Of a stretch of 64,000 nucleotides of DNA, positions 8,301-18,580 are shown piece by piece; position 1 is the first letter of the stretch; the number at the start of each line of letters is the position of its first letter. The notes beneath the pieces were generated by a model. That model saw only the letters and a program-made list of their open reading frames with translations. It was not told the origin of the DNA and did not search any database. The translations under genes were made by a program, and so were the position numbers. Source of the DNA: Paractinoplanes bogorensis (GTDB lineage Bacteria > Actinomycetota > Actinomycetes > Mycobacteriales > Micromonosporaceae). The stretch spans positions 124,001 to 188,000 of the forward strand of contig NZ_JAHKKG010000002.1 in the NCBI RefSeq assembly GCF_018829635.1, written 5' to 3'.

Positions 8301-8307
8301 GCCCTCA

Positions 8308-8772
8308 TCATCGCGCCGGAGCGATCCGGTTGTTGCGGATGTGCTCGTAGACGATCGACGTGCGTACGTCGGCCACCTCGGGTCGCTGGGTGAGCCGGTC
8401 GATCACGAACTCGTAGAGGCTGTCGTTGTCGGGGACGGCCACGTGCACGATGAAGTCGTCGGTGCCGGTCGTCACGTAGAGCCCGAGGGTGTCGGGCCGG
8501 GTGCTCACCCACTCGCGGAAGGCCTCGATGTTGCGGCGCGACGGCGGCCGGATCCGGATCGCGATCAGCGCCTGCACCGGACGCCCGACGGCTTTGAGGT
8601 CGACGTCGAGGATCGCCCCGCGGATGACCCCGCGCTGCCGCAAGGCCCGGGTGCGGTCGAGGGCCGTGGTCGGCGAGACGCCCACGGCCGCCGCCACCTC
8701 CCGGTTGGTCCGCCGTGCATCCGACTGCAGTTCCCGCAGGATCGCCTTATCAAGTTCGTCCAGGTCAGCCAA
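8308..8772 (-). CDS. Lrp/AsnC family transcriptional regulator
   Basis: A 154-residue regulator with an N-terminal winged helix-turn-helix (LDELDKAILRELQSDARRTNREVAAAVGVSPTTALDR) and a C-terminal RAM/AsnC ligand-binding domain (VQALIAIRI ... VTTGTDDFIVHVAV ... VADVRTSIVYEHIRN). The start is TTG, backed by GGAGGAG 8 bases upstream. Family members form dimers or octamers and sense amino acids or related small molecules. It is divergent from a DUF2000 gene and followed by the dehydratase/VOC gene, the likely targets. The ligand is unknown. Confidence 0.9.
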   Translation of the reverse strand: MADLDELDKAILRELQSDARRTNREVAAAVGVSPTTALDRTRALRQRGVIRGAILDVDLKAVGRPVQALIAIRIRPPSRRNIEAFREWVSTRPDTLGLYVTTGTDDFIVHVAVPDNDSLYEFVIDRLTQRPEVADVRTSIVYEHIRNNRIAPAR

Positions 8773-8874
8773 TTCGGGCGCTCCTCCGATACAAGTACGG
8801 AATCATTGCCGCCGAACCTAACACCTGCCTAGCATTTCCTCCGAACACTGAATGAAGCACGGAGGAAGCCAGCG
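8773..8874. promoter_or_regulatory. Divergent intergenic region between lrp-type and DUF2000 genes
   Basis: This 102-base spacer holds both start regions: GGAGGAG for the leftward gene and GGAGG for the rightward gene. It must contain both promoters and probably the Lrp-type regulator's own operator. No convincing -35/-10 pair or clean palindrome is visible by eye. Confidence 0.45.
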
Positions 8875-9333
8875 ATGATCGGATTTGACCCGGCCGAGAT
8901 CGACCCGAACGCGCCGACCCGGGCCGCCCGCCTGAAGTGGGTGGTCGTGGTCGACGCCGACCTGCCGGCCGGGCGGGCCGCCAACGCCACGATCTGCGTC
9001 GCCGCCGCCACTGCCCGCACGGTGGGCGGCCTGCTCGGCGACGACGCGGTGGACGCCGACGGCCACACCCACCCGGGTCTTCCGTGGGCCGGGTGCACGG
9101 TGCTCGCGGCCGACACCGAGACGCTCCGGACGATCCGGGCCAAGGCCTCGGCCCGCCCCGACTTCTTCGTCGCCGACATGCCCGCGGCCGCCCAGCACAC
9201 CCGGGTCTACAGCGAATACCTCGCGTCGGTGGCCGAGACCGGCGCCGACAAGATCGAGTACTACGCGGTCAGCGTCGTCGGGCCGCGAAACCCGGTCGAC
9301 AAGCTGGTCGGCAAGCTGCCGCTACTGCCCTGA
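8875..9333 (+). CDS. DUF2000 family protein
   Basis: A 152-residue small cytoplasmic protein of the DUF2000 family, which adopts a fold related to archaeal-type peptidyl-tRNA hydrolase (Pth2). Recognisable segments are LKWVVVVDADLPAGRAANATICVAAATA, the central GHTHPGLPWAGCTVLAAD block, and the C-terminal SEYLASVAETGADKIEYYAVSVVGPRNPVDKLVGKLPLL. GGAGG lies 9 bases before the ATG. Divergent pairing with an Lrp/AsnC regulator suggests it is that regulator's target. Its biochemical role is not known. Its stop overlaps the convergent phosphotransferase gene by 12 bases. Confidence 0.85.
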   Translation: MIGFDPAEIDPNAPTRAARLKWVVVVDADLPAGRAANATICVAAATARTVGGLLGDDAVDADGHTHPGLPWAGCTVLAADTETLRTIRAKASARPDFFVADMPAAAQHTRVYSEYLASVAETGADKIEYYAVSVVGPRNPVDKLVGKLPLLP

Positions 9334-10266
9334 GGCGAGCGCCTTCCGGATGTTCAGTTCGGCCAGGTCGAGCATCCACCGCCGATTCGGGAAGTCGGTC
9401 GTGGCGATCCGCAGCGGGCCCTCGATCAGACCGATGACCTGCGCGAACCGATAGAACTCGAGCCGCGCCGGATCAAGATCGAAAGAGCCGAGTTCCCCGT
9501 ACGCCTCCTGAAAGCGCAACTGGACGAACGCGTGCTCCCATTCGGCGTCGAAATAGGTCACGCCCTCGATGTCGATCACCACCGGCTCGCCTCCGGGGCT
9601 CATCATCACGTGGTCGGCGCCCAGCTCACCGTGCACGAGCGCGTACTCCCGGCGCGGCCTCACCTCGGCTCGCAACCCGCGCAGATGCCCCTCGATCCGC
9701 CCGTGCGCCGCGGCCAGCCGCTCGTCCTGGGCCGCCACCGCCCGCAGGTGACTCAGCGCCCGCCCGAGCACCATCTCCTCCGGCGGCCGGGTCTGCACCC
9801 GCCGCTCGGCGGGCAGTCCCCAGTCCTCGCCCCGAACTGCCTGCATCCGGCGTAGCGCCGCCCCCAGCTCGGCCACCGGCCGGGCCGCGGCCACCGGGTC
9901 ACGCTCCATCAGCGCCTCGAGCGTCTCGGTGCCGGCGTCCTCGGCCAGCACCAGATCGGGCCCGGCCAGCAGGACTTCCGGTACGCGGACGCCCGCCCCG
10001 GCCAGGGCCGCCTGGCCGCTGACGAAGAGTTCGGCCCCGGACGCACCGGTGAACGGGTCGTCGGGCACGGTCTCGGACGGCGGCCAGTAGTTCTCGGCGT
10101 CCGCCCACAGATAGAGGATCACCGAGCGCCCGTCGTCGAGCCCGAGCCGGTAGACGCCCTTCTTGGTGCCGCCGGTGAGCCGGTCGAGCGAGGTGACGCG
10201 CTCGGCGTCCGCCCATCGGCCGGCCAGGATCGGGGACACGTCATCGATCGTCAGGAAAGCGCGCAT
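9322..10266 (-). CDS. Aminoglycoside-phosphotransferase-fold kinase-like protein
   Basis: A 314-residue protein with the protein-kinase-like phosphotransferase fold. The N-lobe strand LTGGTKKGVYRLGLDDGRSVILYLW is followed by the C-lobe catalytic loop HGELGADHVMM, where the usual HGD reads HGE, and the metal-binding segment VVIDIEGVTYFDAEWEHAF. Relatives phosphorylate aminoglycosides, choline or sugars; the substrate here is not evident. The ATG at 10266 is chosen because an upstream alternative at 10320 adds only non-conserved residues. A terminator hairpin directly upstream isolates it from the conservon operon. The HGE substitution could lower activity. Confidence 0.75.
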   Translation of the reverse strand: MRAFLTIDDVSPILAGRWADAERVTSLDRLTGGTKKGVYRLGLDDGRSVILYLWADAENYWPPSETVPDDPFTGASGAELFVSGQAALAGAGVRVPEVLLAGPDLVLAEDAGTETLEALMERDPVAAARPVAELGAALRRMQAVRGEDWGLPAERRVQTRPPEEMVLGRALSHLRAVAAQDERLAAAHGRIEGHLRGLRAEVRPRREYALVHGELGADHVMMSPGGEPVVIDIEGVTYFDAEWEHAFVQLRFQEAYGELGSFDLDPARLEFYRFAQVIGLIEGPLRIATTDFPNRRWMLDLAELNIRKALASGQ

Positions 10267-10320
10267 TGCACGGTTTCTAGACGGCGAACCGGCTCGGCAC
10301 AACTCATATAGGCACGGCAA

Positions 10321-10349
10321 AGCCCCGCTCCGGCATCCGGAGCGGGGCT
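10321..10349 (-). terminator. Intrinsic terminator of the conservon operon
   Basis: Perfect 13-base arms AGCCCCGCTCCGG and CCGGAGCGGGGCT flank a 3-base loop, 11 bases past the stop of the conservon GTPase gene. The leftward strand continues TTTGCC. Confidence 0.8.
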
Positions 10350-10360
10350 GAAACCGTCTG

Positions 10361-10969
10361 TCAGGCGGGCGCCACCGCGCGTGTCCGACGCATCGTCAGC
10401 ACATACTCGACCAGCGAGATGAGGACGTTCTTGGTCGACTCACGGTTACGGGCGTCGCAGCTCACCACCGGGACGTCACTCGAGATCGCGAGAGCGTCCC
10501 GAACGTCCTGAGCGTTGTGATACTGCATGCCGTCGAAGCAGTTGATCGCCACCAGGTAGGGCAGGCGGCGGTGCTCGAAGAAGTCGATCGCGGCGAAACA
10601 GTCGGCGAGACGCCGAGTGTCCACCATGACGACGGCACCGATCGCGCCCCGCACCAGCTCGTCCCACATGAACCAGAAACGCGTCTGGCCCGGGGTTCCG
10701 AACAGGTAGAGGATCAGGTCGCGGTCGATACTGATGCGGCCGAAGTCCATGGCGACGGTGGTCGTCATCTTCCCCGGTACCTGCCGGTTGTCGTCGACAC
10801 CCACACCGGCCGAGGTCATGATGGCCTCGGTGGTCAGCGGGGTGATCTCCGAGACCGAACCGACCAGCGTCGTTTTACCGACGCCGAACCCGCCGGCGAT
10901 CACAATCTTCGCCGACGTCACGCGCCCCGCAGCGGGACGGTGCGACATGTCAGAGCCTGCGAAGTCCAC
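10361..10969 (-). CDS. Conservon GTPase component (CvnD-type)
   Basis: A 202-residue Ras-like GTPase of the conservon class. P-loop GGFGVGKTTLVG, switch regions around TTVAMDFGRISI, the G3-type LYLFGTPGQTRFWF, and NCFD in the NKxD position are visible. Conservon GTPases act as switches downstream of the sensor kinase and roadblock protein. The GTG at 10969 is chosen because family members start MDFAxS; it overlaps the DUF742 gene by 20 bases. An internal ATG at 10948 would drop that conserved start. It is the last gene of the four-gene operon and is followed by a strong terminator. Confidence 0.9.
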   Translation of the reverse strand: MDFAGSDMSHRPAAGRVTSAKIVIAGGFGVGKTTLVGSVSEITPLTTEAIMTSAGVGVDDNRQVPGKMTTTVAMDFGRISIDRDLILYLFGTPGQTRFWFMWDELVRGAIGAVVMVDTRRLADCFAAIDFFEHRRLPYLVAINCFDGMQYHNAQDVRDALAISSDVPVVSCDARNRESTKNVLISLVEYVLTMRRTRAVAPA

Positions 10970-11333
10970 TCAGCACCCTTTCCAGCAGTTCCGTGCCTAC
11001 CGCGTCGGTCTCGTCGTCCAGCGAGGTGGGCTCATATACCGCGACCAAGCCATCGTGGGCCATGTCGGCAACGATCACACGAGCCACACCGAGCGGCAGT
11101 TGCATGCGTGCGGCGATCTCGGCCAGCGACTGAACTCGGCCGCCGTCGCACATCGCCGCGATGTACTGATGCTCGCTTCCACCCTGCCCGCCACGGATCC
11201 CAGTTCGCCCGCGAACGGTTGTCTCGACCAGCGCTTCCAGCGCTATCTCAAGCTTCGGTCGGGTCCGACCGCGGGTTACGGCATACGGCCTGACCAGCGC
11301 GCCGGTCGGCTCATCGCGTTCGGGCATCGTCAC
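10950..11333 (-). CDS. Conservon DUF742 protein (CvnC-type)
   Basis: A 127-residue DUF742 protein, the third conservon component. LVRPYAVTRGRT near the N-terminus and the winged-helix-like C-terminal half (GRVQSLAEIAARMQLPLGVARVIVADMAHDGLVAVYEP) are typical. The start is GTG with AAGGGG upstream; an in-frame ATG two codons later is possible. Its 3' end overlaps the GTPase gene, indicating coupled translation. Family proteins are thought to link the roadblock protein and GTPase to transcriptional or metabolic outputs; direct DNA binding is not established. Confidence 0.88.
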   Translation of the reverse strand: MTMPERDEPTGALVRPYAVTRGRTRPKLEIALEALVETTVRGRTGIRGGQGGSEHQYIAAMCDGGRVQSLAEIAARMQLPLGVARVIVADMAHDGLVAVYEPTSLDDETDAVGTELLERVLSGLRRL

Positions 11334-11374
11334 CGCTCACCCCTTCCTCGAACCCTTAGAAGTGTCTCTAGTTT

Positions 11375-11824
11375 TCAACTTTTTGAACAGCGGCCGAATA
11401 CTTCGGCCGGCTGCCCGTTCAGCCGAGGACCCCGGCGGCCGAGCGCGGTGCGGGGGGTCAGGGCCTCGCCGACGCGGTCGACCAGGAGGGCCATCTCGTA
11501 GCCGACCTGTCCGACGTCGCAGCTGCGAGCCGCGAGCACCGCGAACGACGAACCGTCCGAGATGGACATCAGGAAGAGGAAACCGTTGTCCATCTCGACA
11601 ACCGTCTGGAGCACGGCGCCACCCTCGAAGCACCGAGCGGCGCCCTGAGTGAGGCTCACCAGGCCCGAGGCGATGGCTGCCAGCTGATCGGCGCGGTCCC
11701 GGGGAAGGTCCCGTGAGGCCGCCAGGAGCAGACCGTCAGCGGAGACCGCGATCGCATGTGCGACGCCGGGAACGCGGTCGGCGAAGTTGGCCAGGAGCCA
11801 ACCGAGATCCTGCGTAGATGTCAT
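11375..11824 (-). CDS. Conservon roadblock/LC7 protein (CvnB-type)
   Basis: A 149-residue roadblock/LC7-domain protein: [36 protein letters not shown], then [20 protein letters not shown] and [19 protein letters not shown]. Roadblock proteins modulate small GTPases, here probably the co-encoded GTPase. The ATG overlaps the stop of the kinase gene (ATGA), showing tight coupling. The C-terminal extension after ALTPRTALG is low-complexity and longer than in many family members. Confidence 0.9.
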   Translation of the reverse strand: MTSTQDLGWLLANFADRVPGVAHAIAVSADGLLLAASRDLPRDRADQLAAIASGLVSLTQGAARCFEGGAVLQTVVEMDNGFLFLMSISDGSSFAVLAARSCDVGQVGYEMALLVDRVGEALTPRTALGRRGPRLNGQPAEVFGRCSKS

Positions 11825-14800
11825 GCCTCATGCTCCTTGCCAGCCTGCGAGGACTGCTGCCCTCCCGGAGTCTCCTCCGGGTTGGTCGATTCTTTGGTGC
11901 GCCCGCGCTGCACACCTCGGTGGTAAGCCGAGAGGAGACCGCGGACACCTTCGGGAGTGCGACGCTGAACGGACTTGTCGCCGCGGTCGACGCCACCTGG
12001 AACGAGCTGCGCCATGGGGGTGCGCTTGGGCAGACCCGCCGTGGTCGTGGTGTCGACGTGCGCCTCCGCCGCCGCCTGAGCAGCCGTCCAGCCCTCATCG
12101 GCGGCCGTCTGCCAGGGGTTGCCGGCGACGCTGCCGTTGGAGCTGCTGCCGTTCGAGGCGGCGCCGTTGACGGCACCGGCACCAACAGTAGCCGGGTCAC
12201 GGTCGCGCGACTCGGGCGAGACGGCCTGCTGCGGCACACCAACCGTGCGGGACGGCTCACCGGTCGGGATCCGCTGCGAGCTGACCGGCTCGTCGAGCGG
12301 GCCCGACGAGGGCTTGGTCTCGGCCGGACGGGCCGTGGTGAACCAGGCCGACTCGAGCTCGCGGAAGATCGGCAGCTCCATCGTCTCGTCGGCGAACTGG
12401 CCCTGCTGGCTGTCCCGCTGACGCGCGGCGGCCTGGGCCGCGGCGATCTGCGCGGCCGCGGTGGCCTGAGCCTCGGCGGCCTGCGCGGTCGCGGCCTCGT
12501 GAGCGGCCCGGGCCGCGGCGGCGGCCCGCTGGGCCTCACCGCTCGGCACACCCGAGGTGGGCGCCGACGACACCGGACTGGCCGGCGGCGCGGAGGCCGG
12601 GATCGGCGCGGTCTGCGGGTTGGTCGGGCGCTCGACGTGCGGGTCGGTGCGCTGGTCGGCCGGGCGGTAGCGCGGGAGCTCGGCCGTCATGTCGAGCGCG
12701 GCGGCGAGGCTCTCGGGCACGTGCGGCGGCTGGCTGTCCCGCTCGGGCGCGACCGGCGGCCAGGCCGGCGGGGCGATCGAGCCGGACGGCGACGACACCG
12801 GGGTGTTGGTCGGCGGGCCGGAGACCGGCGGCTCCGATCCGGGCGGGGCCGAGATCGGGTGACCGCCGTAGGGCGGGCCGGACGGCACCGGAGGAGCCGA
12901 GATCGGCGGAACCGGCGGGGCCGAGACGGGCGGGACGAACGGGGTGCGGCCCTGGGTCTCGGGATTGGCCGGGAGCTGACGCGGGATGGTCGCGCCGAAG
13001 CCGTTGGTGTCGCCGTCGGGGCGGTCGCCGTTGCGGCGCTGCGGCAGCCCGTCGGGACCGGCGTAGCCCTGCGGCGACGACGGCTGACCCATCGGGCCGG
13101 AGGGCAGCGGCGGGATCGGCTCGTTGCTGCGCGGGCCGTAGAAGCCGTTGCTGCCGTTACTCCCGTTGCTGCCGCCGTTGAGCCCGTTCAGCGAACCGTT
13201 CGAGCCGCCGAAGCCGTTGGACGGGGCGCCGGTGAGGTCGGACCAGGCCGGAACCGAGCGGCCGTTCGTGCCGAGCATGCCACCGGAGTTCATCGGCGGG
13301 TTCGGGTCGAACGGGCGGCCGGTCGGGTAGCCACCGCGGCCACCGCTCTCGAGCGCGAGCGGCTCGGGCATGCCCGGACGGCCCTGCTCGTCGTAGCCGG
13401 CGCCGACCTGCATGCGGCCCTGGCCCAGAGCGGTCTGGCCCTGGCCCGGCGTGAGCACCGACAGCGGCAGGCCGACCTCGGCCACCGTGCCGCGCTCGGT
13501 GTCGGCCGGCCGCAGCTCGACCTTGACCGCGTGGCGGTTGGCCAGCCGGGCGACCACGACCAGGCCCATCATGCGGGAGACGGCGACGTCCACCATCGGC
13601 GGGTTGGCCAGCCGGTCGTTGAGTTCGCGGAGCTGCTCGCGGCTGATGCCGATGCCGCGGTCCTCCACCGTGAGCAGCGATCCGTCGCCCAGCTTGCGGG
13701 CCTCGACGATGACCGTCGAGTTGGGCGGCGAGAAGGCGGTCGCGTTGTCGAAGAGCTCGGCGACCAGGTGGACCATGTCGTTGACGGCGTGCGCCGCCAC
13801 CTCGATGTCCCGGTCGATCATGCCGAACTCGATGCGTGTGTAGTGCTCGACCTCGGACTGGGCGGCGCGGAGCACGTCGATCAGGGCGGCGGGCTCGCGC
13901 TGCACGCGGGTCGAGTCGGCGCCGGCGAGAACCAGGAGGTTTTCGTCGTTCCGGCGCATCCGGGTGGCCAGGTGGTCGAGCTGGAACAGCTCGGCCAGGC
14001 GGTCCGGGTCTTCCTCGCCGCGCTCCAGCCGGTCGAGGTGACCGATGAGCCGGTCGACCAGGATCTGGGAACGGCGGGCGAGGTTGACGAACATCGTCGC
14101 GACCGAGGCCCGCAGGGCGGCCTGCTCGGCCGCGGTGCGCACCGCTTCGAGGTGAACCGCGTTGAACGCCTCGGTCACCTGACCGAACTCGTCGCGGCTG
14201 CGGACCGGAAGGGGCTCGGCGATCTGGTCGGCCAACTGAGCCGGGGTGAGCGAGGTGGACAGCTGCGGGTCACGCAGCCGGCTGACCGCGTGGGGCAGAC
14301 CGAACTGGGCGACCGAGAGGGCACCCTGGCGCAGCTCGCGCAGCGAGCGGGCCATCGACCGGGCGACCAGCCAGGCGAACAGGATCGCGAGCAGCAGCAT
14401 GGCGAGCAGCACGCTGGTCTCGATGAAGACCCGCCGGTTCACGTCGTTACGCAGGCCGGTGGCCTGGTCGACGATCTCGGAGTCCATCTTGACCTCGACC
14501 GAGCGGAACTCCTGGCCGTAGCCGGAGAGCGCGGTGTCCCACGAGTCGGTGGTGAACAGGATCCGGCGGGTGTTCGGGCCCTGGGCACTGGGCAGCGGCC
14601 GGGTGAAGTTCGTCGCGGCGCGGCCGGCCTCGGTGTTGTCGATGTTGTTGAAGGCGGCGACGTCGGCGGCCGAGCCGACCGACTGCAGCGAGTTGCCGGC
14701 CAGCGTGTAGCCGAGCTGAGCCTCGAGGAACTCGCCGCGCAGGGTGTTGGTGAGATCGCCGGCCGCGATGATCTTGTGGCCGACGTCACGCTCGCGGGCG

Positions 14801-15426
14801 ATGTATTCCTTGGCCCGGGCGACCGCGGCGACCGAGCGGAGGTGGTCGCTCAGCGCGGTGTCGCTGGCCAGCTGAGCGGCCGCGTCGCGCACGGCGAGCA
14901 GGTCGTCGATCAGCTTGGTGTAGGTCTCTTCGGGCTCGGAGCCGGCCCGGTCCTTGGCGATCTGGCTGCGCTTGGCGGGCAGGTCCTCGAGGTTGCGGTC
15001 GAGGCGCAGGAGCAGGGTGCTGACGTTGTCGGGGACGTCGTCCAGCGCGGCCTTCTGCTGGGCGTAGGGGACCTTGGCCGCGTCGACCTTGGTGGTCTCG
15101 GCCTGGTAGGACTCCTGCGCCTTCTTCTGCGCGGCGCTGCCGTTGTCCAACGTCGTGATCATCAAGCCGAAGGTGCGTTCGTTCTGCAGGTGGTCGACCA
15201 GACCACCGGCCGCCTCCGACAGCACCGAAAGGGTGCGGGCGCGCTCCGCGTTGTTGGCTTCGTCGATGTGGTCGACCAGGCCGCTGACGCCGACGATGAT
15301 CGTCGCCAGGGTGGGAACCAGCATGATGAGGCCAAGCTTCGACCAGATCGGCAGATCTCGCAGCCGATCGGCCGGGCGACGGAGACGCGACATGACGCCG
15401 GTCGCCGTCTTGGGGCGCTTGCTCAC
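11821..15426 (-). CDS. Conservon sensor histidine kinase with nitrate/nitrite-sensing-like input (CvnA-type)
   Basis: A 1201-residue membrane kinase. The GTG at 15426 is backed by AGGAGG 8 bases upstream. Order: TM1 (about 31-50), extracytoplasmic helical region of NIT type (60-330, with QNERTFGLM near 81), TM2 (334-357), HAMP (to about 430), a helical dimer region with [15 protein letters not shown] near 484, and a GHKL ATPase domain (N-box [12 protein letters not shown] at 557, G1 box EDRGIGIS at 588). A tail of over 500 residues follows: Pro/Gly/Ser/Asn-rich, ending in SAWFT (1026), [10 protein letters not shown] (1112), [16 protein letters not shown] (from 1130) and [10 protein letters not shown]. 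First gene of the operon; nitrate sensing itself is inferred from the domain family. Confidence 0.92.
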   Translation of the reverse strand: MSKRPKTATGVMSRLRRPADRLRDLPIWSKLGLIMLVPTLATIIVGVSGLVDHIDEANNAERARTLSVLSEAAGGLVDHLQNERTFGLMITTLDNGSAAQKKAQESYQAETTKVDAAKVPYAQQKAALDDVPDNVSTLLLRLDRNLEDLPAKRSQIAKDRAGSEPEETYTKLIDDLLAVRDAAAQLASDTALSDHLRSVAAVARAKEYIARERDVGHKIIAAGDLTNTLRGEFLEAQLGYTLAGNSLQSVGSAADVAAFNNIDNTEAGRAATNFTRPLPSAQGPNTRRILFTTDSWDTALSGYGQEFRSVEVKMDSEIVDQATGLRNDVNRRVFIETSVLLAMLLLAILFAWLVARSMARSLRELRQGALSVAQFGLPHAVSRLRDPQLSTSLTPAQLADQIAEPLPVRSRDEFGQVTEAFNAVHLEAVRTAAEQAALRASVATMFVNLARRSQILVDRLIGHLDRLERGEEDPDRLAELFQLDHLATRMRRNDENLLVLAGADSTRVQREPAALIDVLRAAQSEVEHYTRIEFGMIDRDIEVAAHAVNDMVHLVAELFDNATAFSPPNSTVIVEARKLGDGSLLTVEDRGIGISREQLRELNDRLANPPMVDVAVSRMMGLVVVARLANRHAVKVELRPADTERGTVAEVGLPLSVLTPGQGQTALGQGRMQVGAGYDEQGRPGMPEPLALESGGRGGYPTGRPFDPNPPMNSGGMLGTNGRSVPAWSDLTGAPSNGFGGSNGSLNGLNGGSNGSNGSNGFYGPRSNEPIPPLPSGPMGQPSSPQGYAGPDGLPQRRNGDRPDGDTNGFGATIPRQLPANPETQGRTPFVPPVSAPPVPPISAPPVPSGPPYGGHPISAPPGSEPPVSGPPTNTPVSSPSGSIAPPAWPPVAPERDSQPPHVPESLAAALDMTAELPRYRPADQRTDPHVERPTNPQTAPIPASAPPASPVSSAPTSGVPSGEAQRAAAAARAAHEAATAQAAEAQATAAAQIAAAQAAARQRDSQQGQFADETMELPIFRELESAWFTTARPAETKPSSGPLDEPVSSQRIPTGEPSRTVGVPQQAVSPESRDRDPATVGAGAVNGAASNGSSSNGSVAGNPWQTAADEGWTAAQAAAEAHVDTTTTAGLPKRTPMAQLVPGGVDRGDKSVQRRTPEGVRGLLSAYHRGVQRGRTKESTNPEETPGGQQSSQAGKEHEA

Positions 15427-15859
15427 GTCACCGTCCTCCTGTTTCGGGCCCCGGCACTCGGCTCGCCGGGCGCCGCACACGGCCGACTGCCGCGTCGAGC
15501 CCCCGAGATTCCATCACGACGAGTGTCAAAGAGAAAGGGCCGCCGGACACGGACCGGTTGTGTGACGCGATGTTGCTCCGCCGAAGCGGGGACGTCGCCG
15601 GTCGATATCACGGGTTGTGTATGCGCCATTTCCTCAGCGTCACTTGTTCAGCCGGATCGACGCGGGGGTTACGTCGACCAACCGGCCCGATCGTAGAGGA
15701 TCGCGGCAGGAGGAACGATCGCGCGGTTGCGAACTATCGGCAAGGTGAGATGCCGGATTTCGCAGTGTTTGTAGGGACCATTGTGGCCGAACGGATGATC
15801 AGTGCCGCCGAACCGCCAATGTCGCATGCACTGGCGCTGGTTGTAACAAGTCTGTGTCG
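15427..15859. other. 433-base intergenic region between the conservon and adenosine deaminase genes
   Basis: No convincing gene on either strand. It contains the ribosome site of the kinase gene at its left end and must hold the conservon promoter. A leftward TTGACA (15529-15524) is visible, but I see no good -10 box at the right distance. No tRNA or strong hairpin was found. The right part should carry the 3' untranslated region of the leftward add gene. Confidence 0.5.
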
Positions 15860-16945
15860 TCAGCCGATCAGTTTGGCGTACCCCGGCTTGATCACATCAT
15901 TGATGATCGCCAGTCGCTCGTCGTACGGGATGAAGGCCGACTTCATCGCGTTGATCGTCAGCCACTGGAGCTCACTCCAGCCCCAGCCGAAGGCCTCGGA
16001 CAGCAGGGCCATCTCGCGCGACATCGAGGTGCCGCTCATCAGCCGGTTGTCCGTGTTGACGGTCACCCGGAAGCGCAGATCGTGCAGCAGCCCGATGGGG
16101 TGCTCGGCGATCGACGCGGCCGCCCCGGTCTGCACGTTGGACGACGGGCACAGCTCGAGCGGGATGCGCTTGTCCCGCACATAGGCGGAGAGCCGGCCGA
16201 GCACCACGTCGCCGCCGGCCGGGGTGCCGGTGATGTCGTCGACCAGTCGCACACCGTGACCGAGCCGGTCGGCCCCGCACCACTGCAGCGCCTGCCAGAT
16301 CGACGGCAGCCCGAAGGCCTCGCCGGCGTGGATGGTGAAGTGGAAATTCTCACGCTGGAGATATTCGAAGGCGTCGAGGTGCCGGGTGGGCGGAAAACCG
16401 GCCTCGGCGCCGGCGATGTCGAACCCGACCACCCCGGCGTCCCGATAGCGGACGGACAGCTCGGCGATCTCCTGCGAGCGGGCGGCGTGCCGCATCGCGG
16501 TCAGCAGCACCCCGATCCGGATCGGGGTGCCGTGCGCGGCCGCCTCGGCCATGCCCTCGGTGAAGCCGGCGTTGACCGCCTCGACCACCTCGTCGAGGCT
16601 GAGGCCGGTCTCGAGGTGCTGCTCGGGCGCGTAACGCACCTCGGCGTAGACGACACCGTCGGCGGCGAGGTCGAGCGCGCACTCCTTGGCCACCCGGTGC
16701 AACCCCTCGGCGGTCTGCATGACCGCGACGGTGTGCGCGAACGTCTCCAGATAGCGTTCCAGCGAGCCGGAGTCGGCCGCCGCGACGAACCACTCGGCCA
16801 GCGCCTCCGGCTCGGTGGCGGGCAGCTCGTGCCCGACCCGGGCGGCGAGCTCGATGATCGTGGCGGGGCGGAGTCCGCCGTCGAGGTGGTCGTGCAGCAG
16901 CACCTTCGGCGCCGGGACGATGTCGGAGAATGCGATGGCGGCCAT
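15860..16945 (-). CDS. add: Adenosine deaminase
   Basis: A 361-residue zinc hydrolase converting adenosine and deoxyadenosine to inosine and deoxyinosine. Metal and catalytic motifs are all present: [11 protein letters not shown] (H18, H20), [35 protein letters not shown] and the [13 protein letters not shown] aspartate. Length is normal for bacterial adenosine deaminase. It is divergent from the methyltransferase gene with 26 bases between starts, and it lies near the nucleoside importer operon, consistent with purine nucleoside salvage. Monocistronic as far as visible. Confidence 0.95.
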   Translation of the reverse strand: MAAIAFSDIVPAPKVLLHDHLDGGLRPATIIELAARVGHELPATEPEALAEWFVAAADSGSLERYLETFAHTVAVMQTAEGLHRVAKECALDLAADGVVYAEVRYAPEQHLETGLSLDEVVEAVNAGFTEGMAEAAAHGTPIRIGVLLTAMRHAARSQEIAELSVRYRDAGVVGFDIAGAEAGFPPTRHLDAFEYLQRENFHFTIHAGEAFGLPSIWQALQWCGADRLGHGVRLVDDITGTPAGGDVVLGRLSAYVRDKRIPLELCPSSNVQTGAAASIAEHPIGLLHDLRFRVTVNTDNRLMSGTSMSREMALLSEAFGWGWSELQWLTINAMKSAFIPYDERLAIINDVIKPGYAKLIG

Positions 16946-16971
16946 CAGCAGAGCCTAGAGGCAGGGGACCA

Positions 16972-17790
16972 ATGATCGACGGAGCATTGCCGTACCTGCG
17001 ATGCCCGGTTTGCCGGCGGGGCCTCGAGCGCGTCGAGCGGTCGCTGCGCTGTCCCACCGGTCACAGCTTCGACATGGCGAAACAGGGGTACGCCGACCTG
17101 ACCGCGGGCCGGATGCCGCATGTCGGCGACACGGCCGAGATGGTGGCCGACCGGGCCGGCTTCCTGTCCGCCGGCCACTACGACTTCATCGCGGACGCCC
17201 TGAGAGTTCAGCTGGACGGCTTGATCGTCGACGCCGGGGCCGGCACCGGGCACTACCTGGCCCGGGTGCTCGACTCGGCGCCCGCCGCGACCGGGCTGGC
17301 CCTCGACGTCTCCAAGCCGGCCCTGCGGCGGGCAGCCCGGGCGCACGACCGCGCGGCGGCGGTGCTGGCCGACCTGTGGGGCCCGCTGCCGCTGGGCGAT
17401 GGGACGGCCGAGGTGATCCTCAACGTGTTCGCCCCGCGCAACGGCCCGGAGTTCCACCGGGTGCTGCGCCCCGGCGGCCGCCTGCTGGTGGTGACGCCGG
17501 CCCCCGACCACCTGCACGAACTGATCGCCGCCCACGGCCTGATCCAGGTCGATCCCGACAAGGCGGCCCGCGTGGAGGACGCCCTGGGCACTCATTTCGA
17601 GGCCGAGACGTCGGTGAGCCTGCGCCGCGAGCTGGACCTGACCGCGACCGAGACCGCCACCCTGATCGGCATGACCCCGAGTGCCCGCCACGTCTCGGAT
17701 CTCGCGGCCACCCCGGGCCGGGTGACGGCGTCGGTGCGGCTGACGACCTACCGGGGTTTGCCACTCACGCACGTCGCCCGGGTGCTCTGA
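16972..17790 (+). CDS. RlmA-type 23S rRNA (guanine-N1) methyltransferase
   Basis: A 272-residue SAM-dependent methyltransferase of the RlmA family, which methylates a guanosine in 23S rRNA helix 35; some members give resistance to mycinosyl macrolides. An N-terminal zinc finger (LRCPVCRRGLERVERSLRCPTGHSFD, three Cys plus His) and KQGYADLTAGR are diagnostic. The SAM site VDAGAGTGHYL and NVFAPRNGPEFHRVLRPGG follow. The ATG at 16972 has AGGGGA just upstream and begins just before the zinc finger. The target base (745 or 748 type) cannot be settled by eye; Gram-positive members are usually the 748 type. Confidence 0.85.
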   Translation: MIDGALPYLRCPVCRRGLERVERSLRCPTGHSFDMAKQGYADLTAGRMPHVGDTAEMVADRAGFLSAGHYDFIADALRVQLDGLIVDAGAGTGHYLARVLDSAPAATGLALDVSKPALRRAARAHDRAAAVLADLWGPLPLGDGTAEVILNVFAPRNGPEFHRVLRPGGRLLVVTPAPDHLHELIAAHGLIQVDPDKAARVEDALGTHFEAETSVSLRRELDLTATETATLIGMTPSARHVSDLAATPGRVTASVRLTTYRGLPLTHVARVL

Positions 17791-17893
17791 GCGCTCTGGA
17801 CGCGCCAGCGGCCAGCTCGGATCGCCCGGGTCCCCGCGGGAGCGACGGTCTGTCACCCACCACCCAGCCGGGACATGAAGCTCTTGATCTGTC

Positions 17894-18574
17894 TTAAATG
17901 GAGAGATCAACTTCTTCCCATTCGGCGGGTTTGTCGTGGTACGGCCCAATCAGGACGATCGCCCACTCCAAGGCCCACCTACGCTGGCCGATCGCGTTCC
18001 CGTCGATCTCTCCCGGTAGAGGAGAACCGGCCTGCTCAGCCTCCTGGAACGCCCAGTCGAGGCAGTAGTAGAGGTCCAACAGGACGGCGGCCTCGATCGG
18101 GTCGCGGGGCGACATCAGCGAGCGCGACCGCCAGTGCCCGTACGTCTCCTCGGCCGGCAGATCCGGCATCTGTGACATCAACCTGTCTTCGGGCGGCGCC
18201 GTCGGGTCGAGGTGGCGGCTCAGGCCGAGCACCCAGGCCAGCGCGAAGACGGCGTCGTGATGCAGCACGAACGAGCGGTGATCACCCTTGGCACCGATCA
18301 CGAACTGCCACTCGGGCGGGGTGACCAGGTCGACCAGGTGTGATCCGAGCAGCCAGCTCATGGCGAGCTCGGTCGGCATCCCGAAGCAGCGCGCCACCAC
18401 CACGTGCAGCACGGCGGCGCGCGCCTCGATCTCGGCCGTGGGACGCAGTTCGATGCTGTCGCCCGGTTCCCAGATGAGCGGGAAACCGGGCGGCGGCAGC
18501 GGCAGCCCGAGCCGGTCCAGTTCGTCGAGGCTCGCCTCGCGAACGGCGCGCGGGTCGGGTGCGGCCTTCTGCAT
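17894..18574 (-). CDS. DUF4272 family protein
   Basis: A 226-residue soluble protein matching the DUF4272 pattern: EIEARAAVLHVVVARCFG near the N-terminus, a central LHHDAVFALAWVLGLSRHL block with tryptophan and aspartate positions, and a C-terminal IGQRRWALEWAI. The ATG comes 6 bases after the deoA stop with no clear ribosome site, so it is probably expressed from the nucleoside operon by coupling. Function is unknown; its place at the end of a nucleoside-salvage operon may be incidental. Confidence 0.8.
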   Translation of the reverse strand: MQKAAPDPRAVREASLDELDRLGLPLPPPGFPLIWEPGDSIELRPTAEIEARAAVLHVVVARCFGMPTELAMSWLLGSHLVDLVTPPEWQFVIGAKGDHRSFVLHHDAVFALAWVLGLSRHLDPTAPPEDRLMSQMPDLPAEETYGHWRSRSLMSPRDPIEAAVLLDLYYCLDWAFQEAEQAGSPLPGEIDGNAIGQRRWALEWAIVLIGPYHDKPAEWEEVDLSI

Positions 18575-18580
18575 GGTGCG

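Noticed and set aside
11818-15696. A 1292-codon open frame on the + strand opposite the conservon kinase
   Set aside because: It is antisense to a clear multidomain kinase, has Arg/Gly/Asp-biased composition typical of high-GC shadow frames and no recognisable domain.
15558-16184. A possible + strand gene in the gap before add
   Set aside because: Most of it is antisense to adenosine deaminase, and the intergenic part has no ribosome site or coding-like composition.
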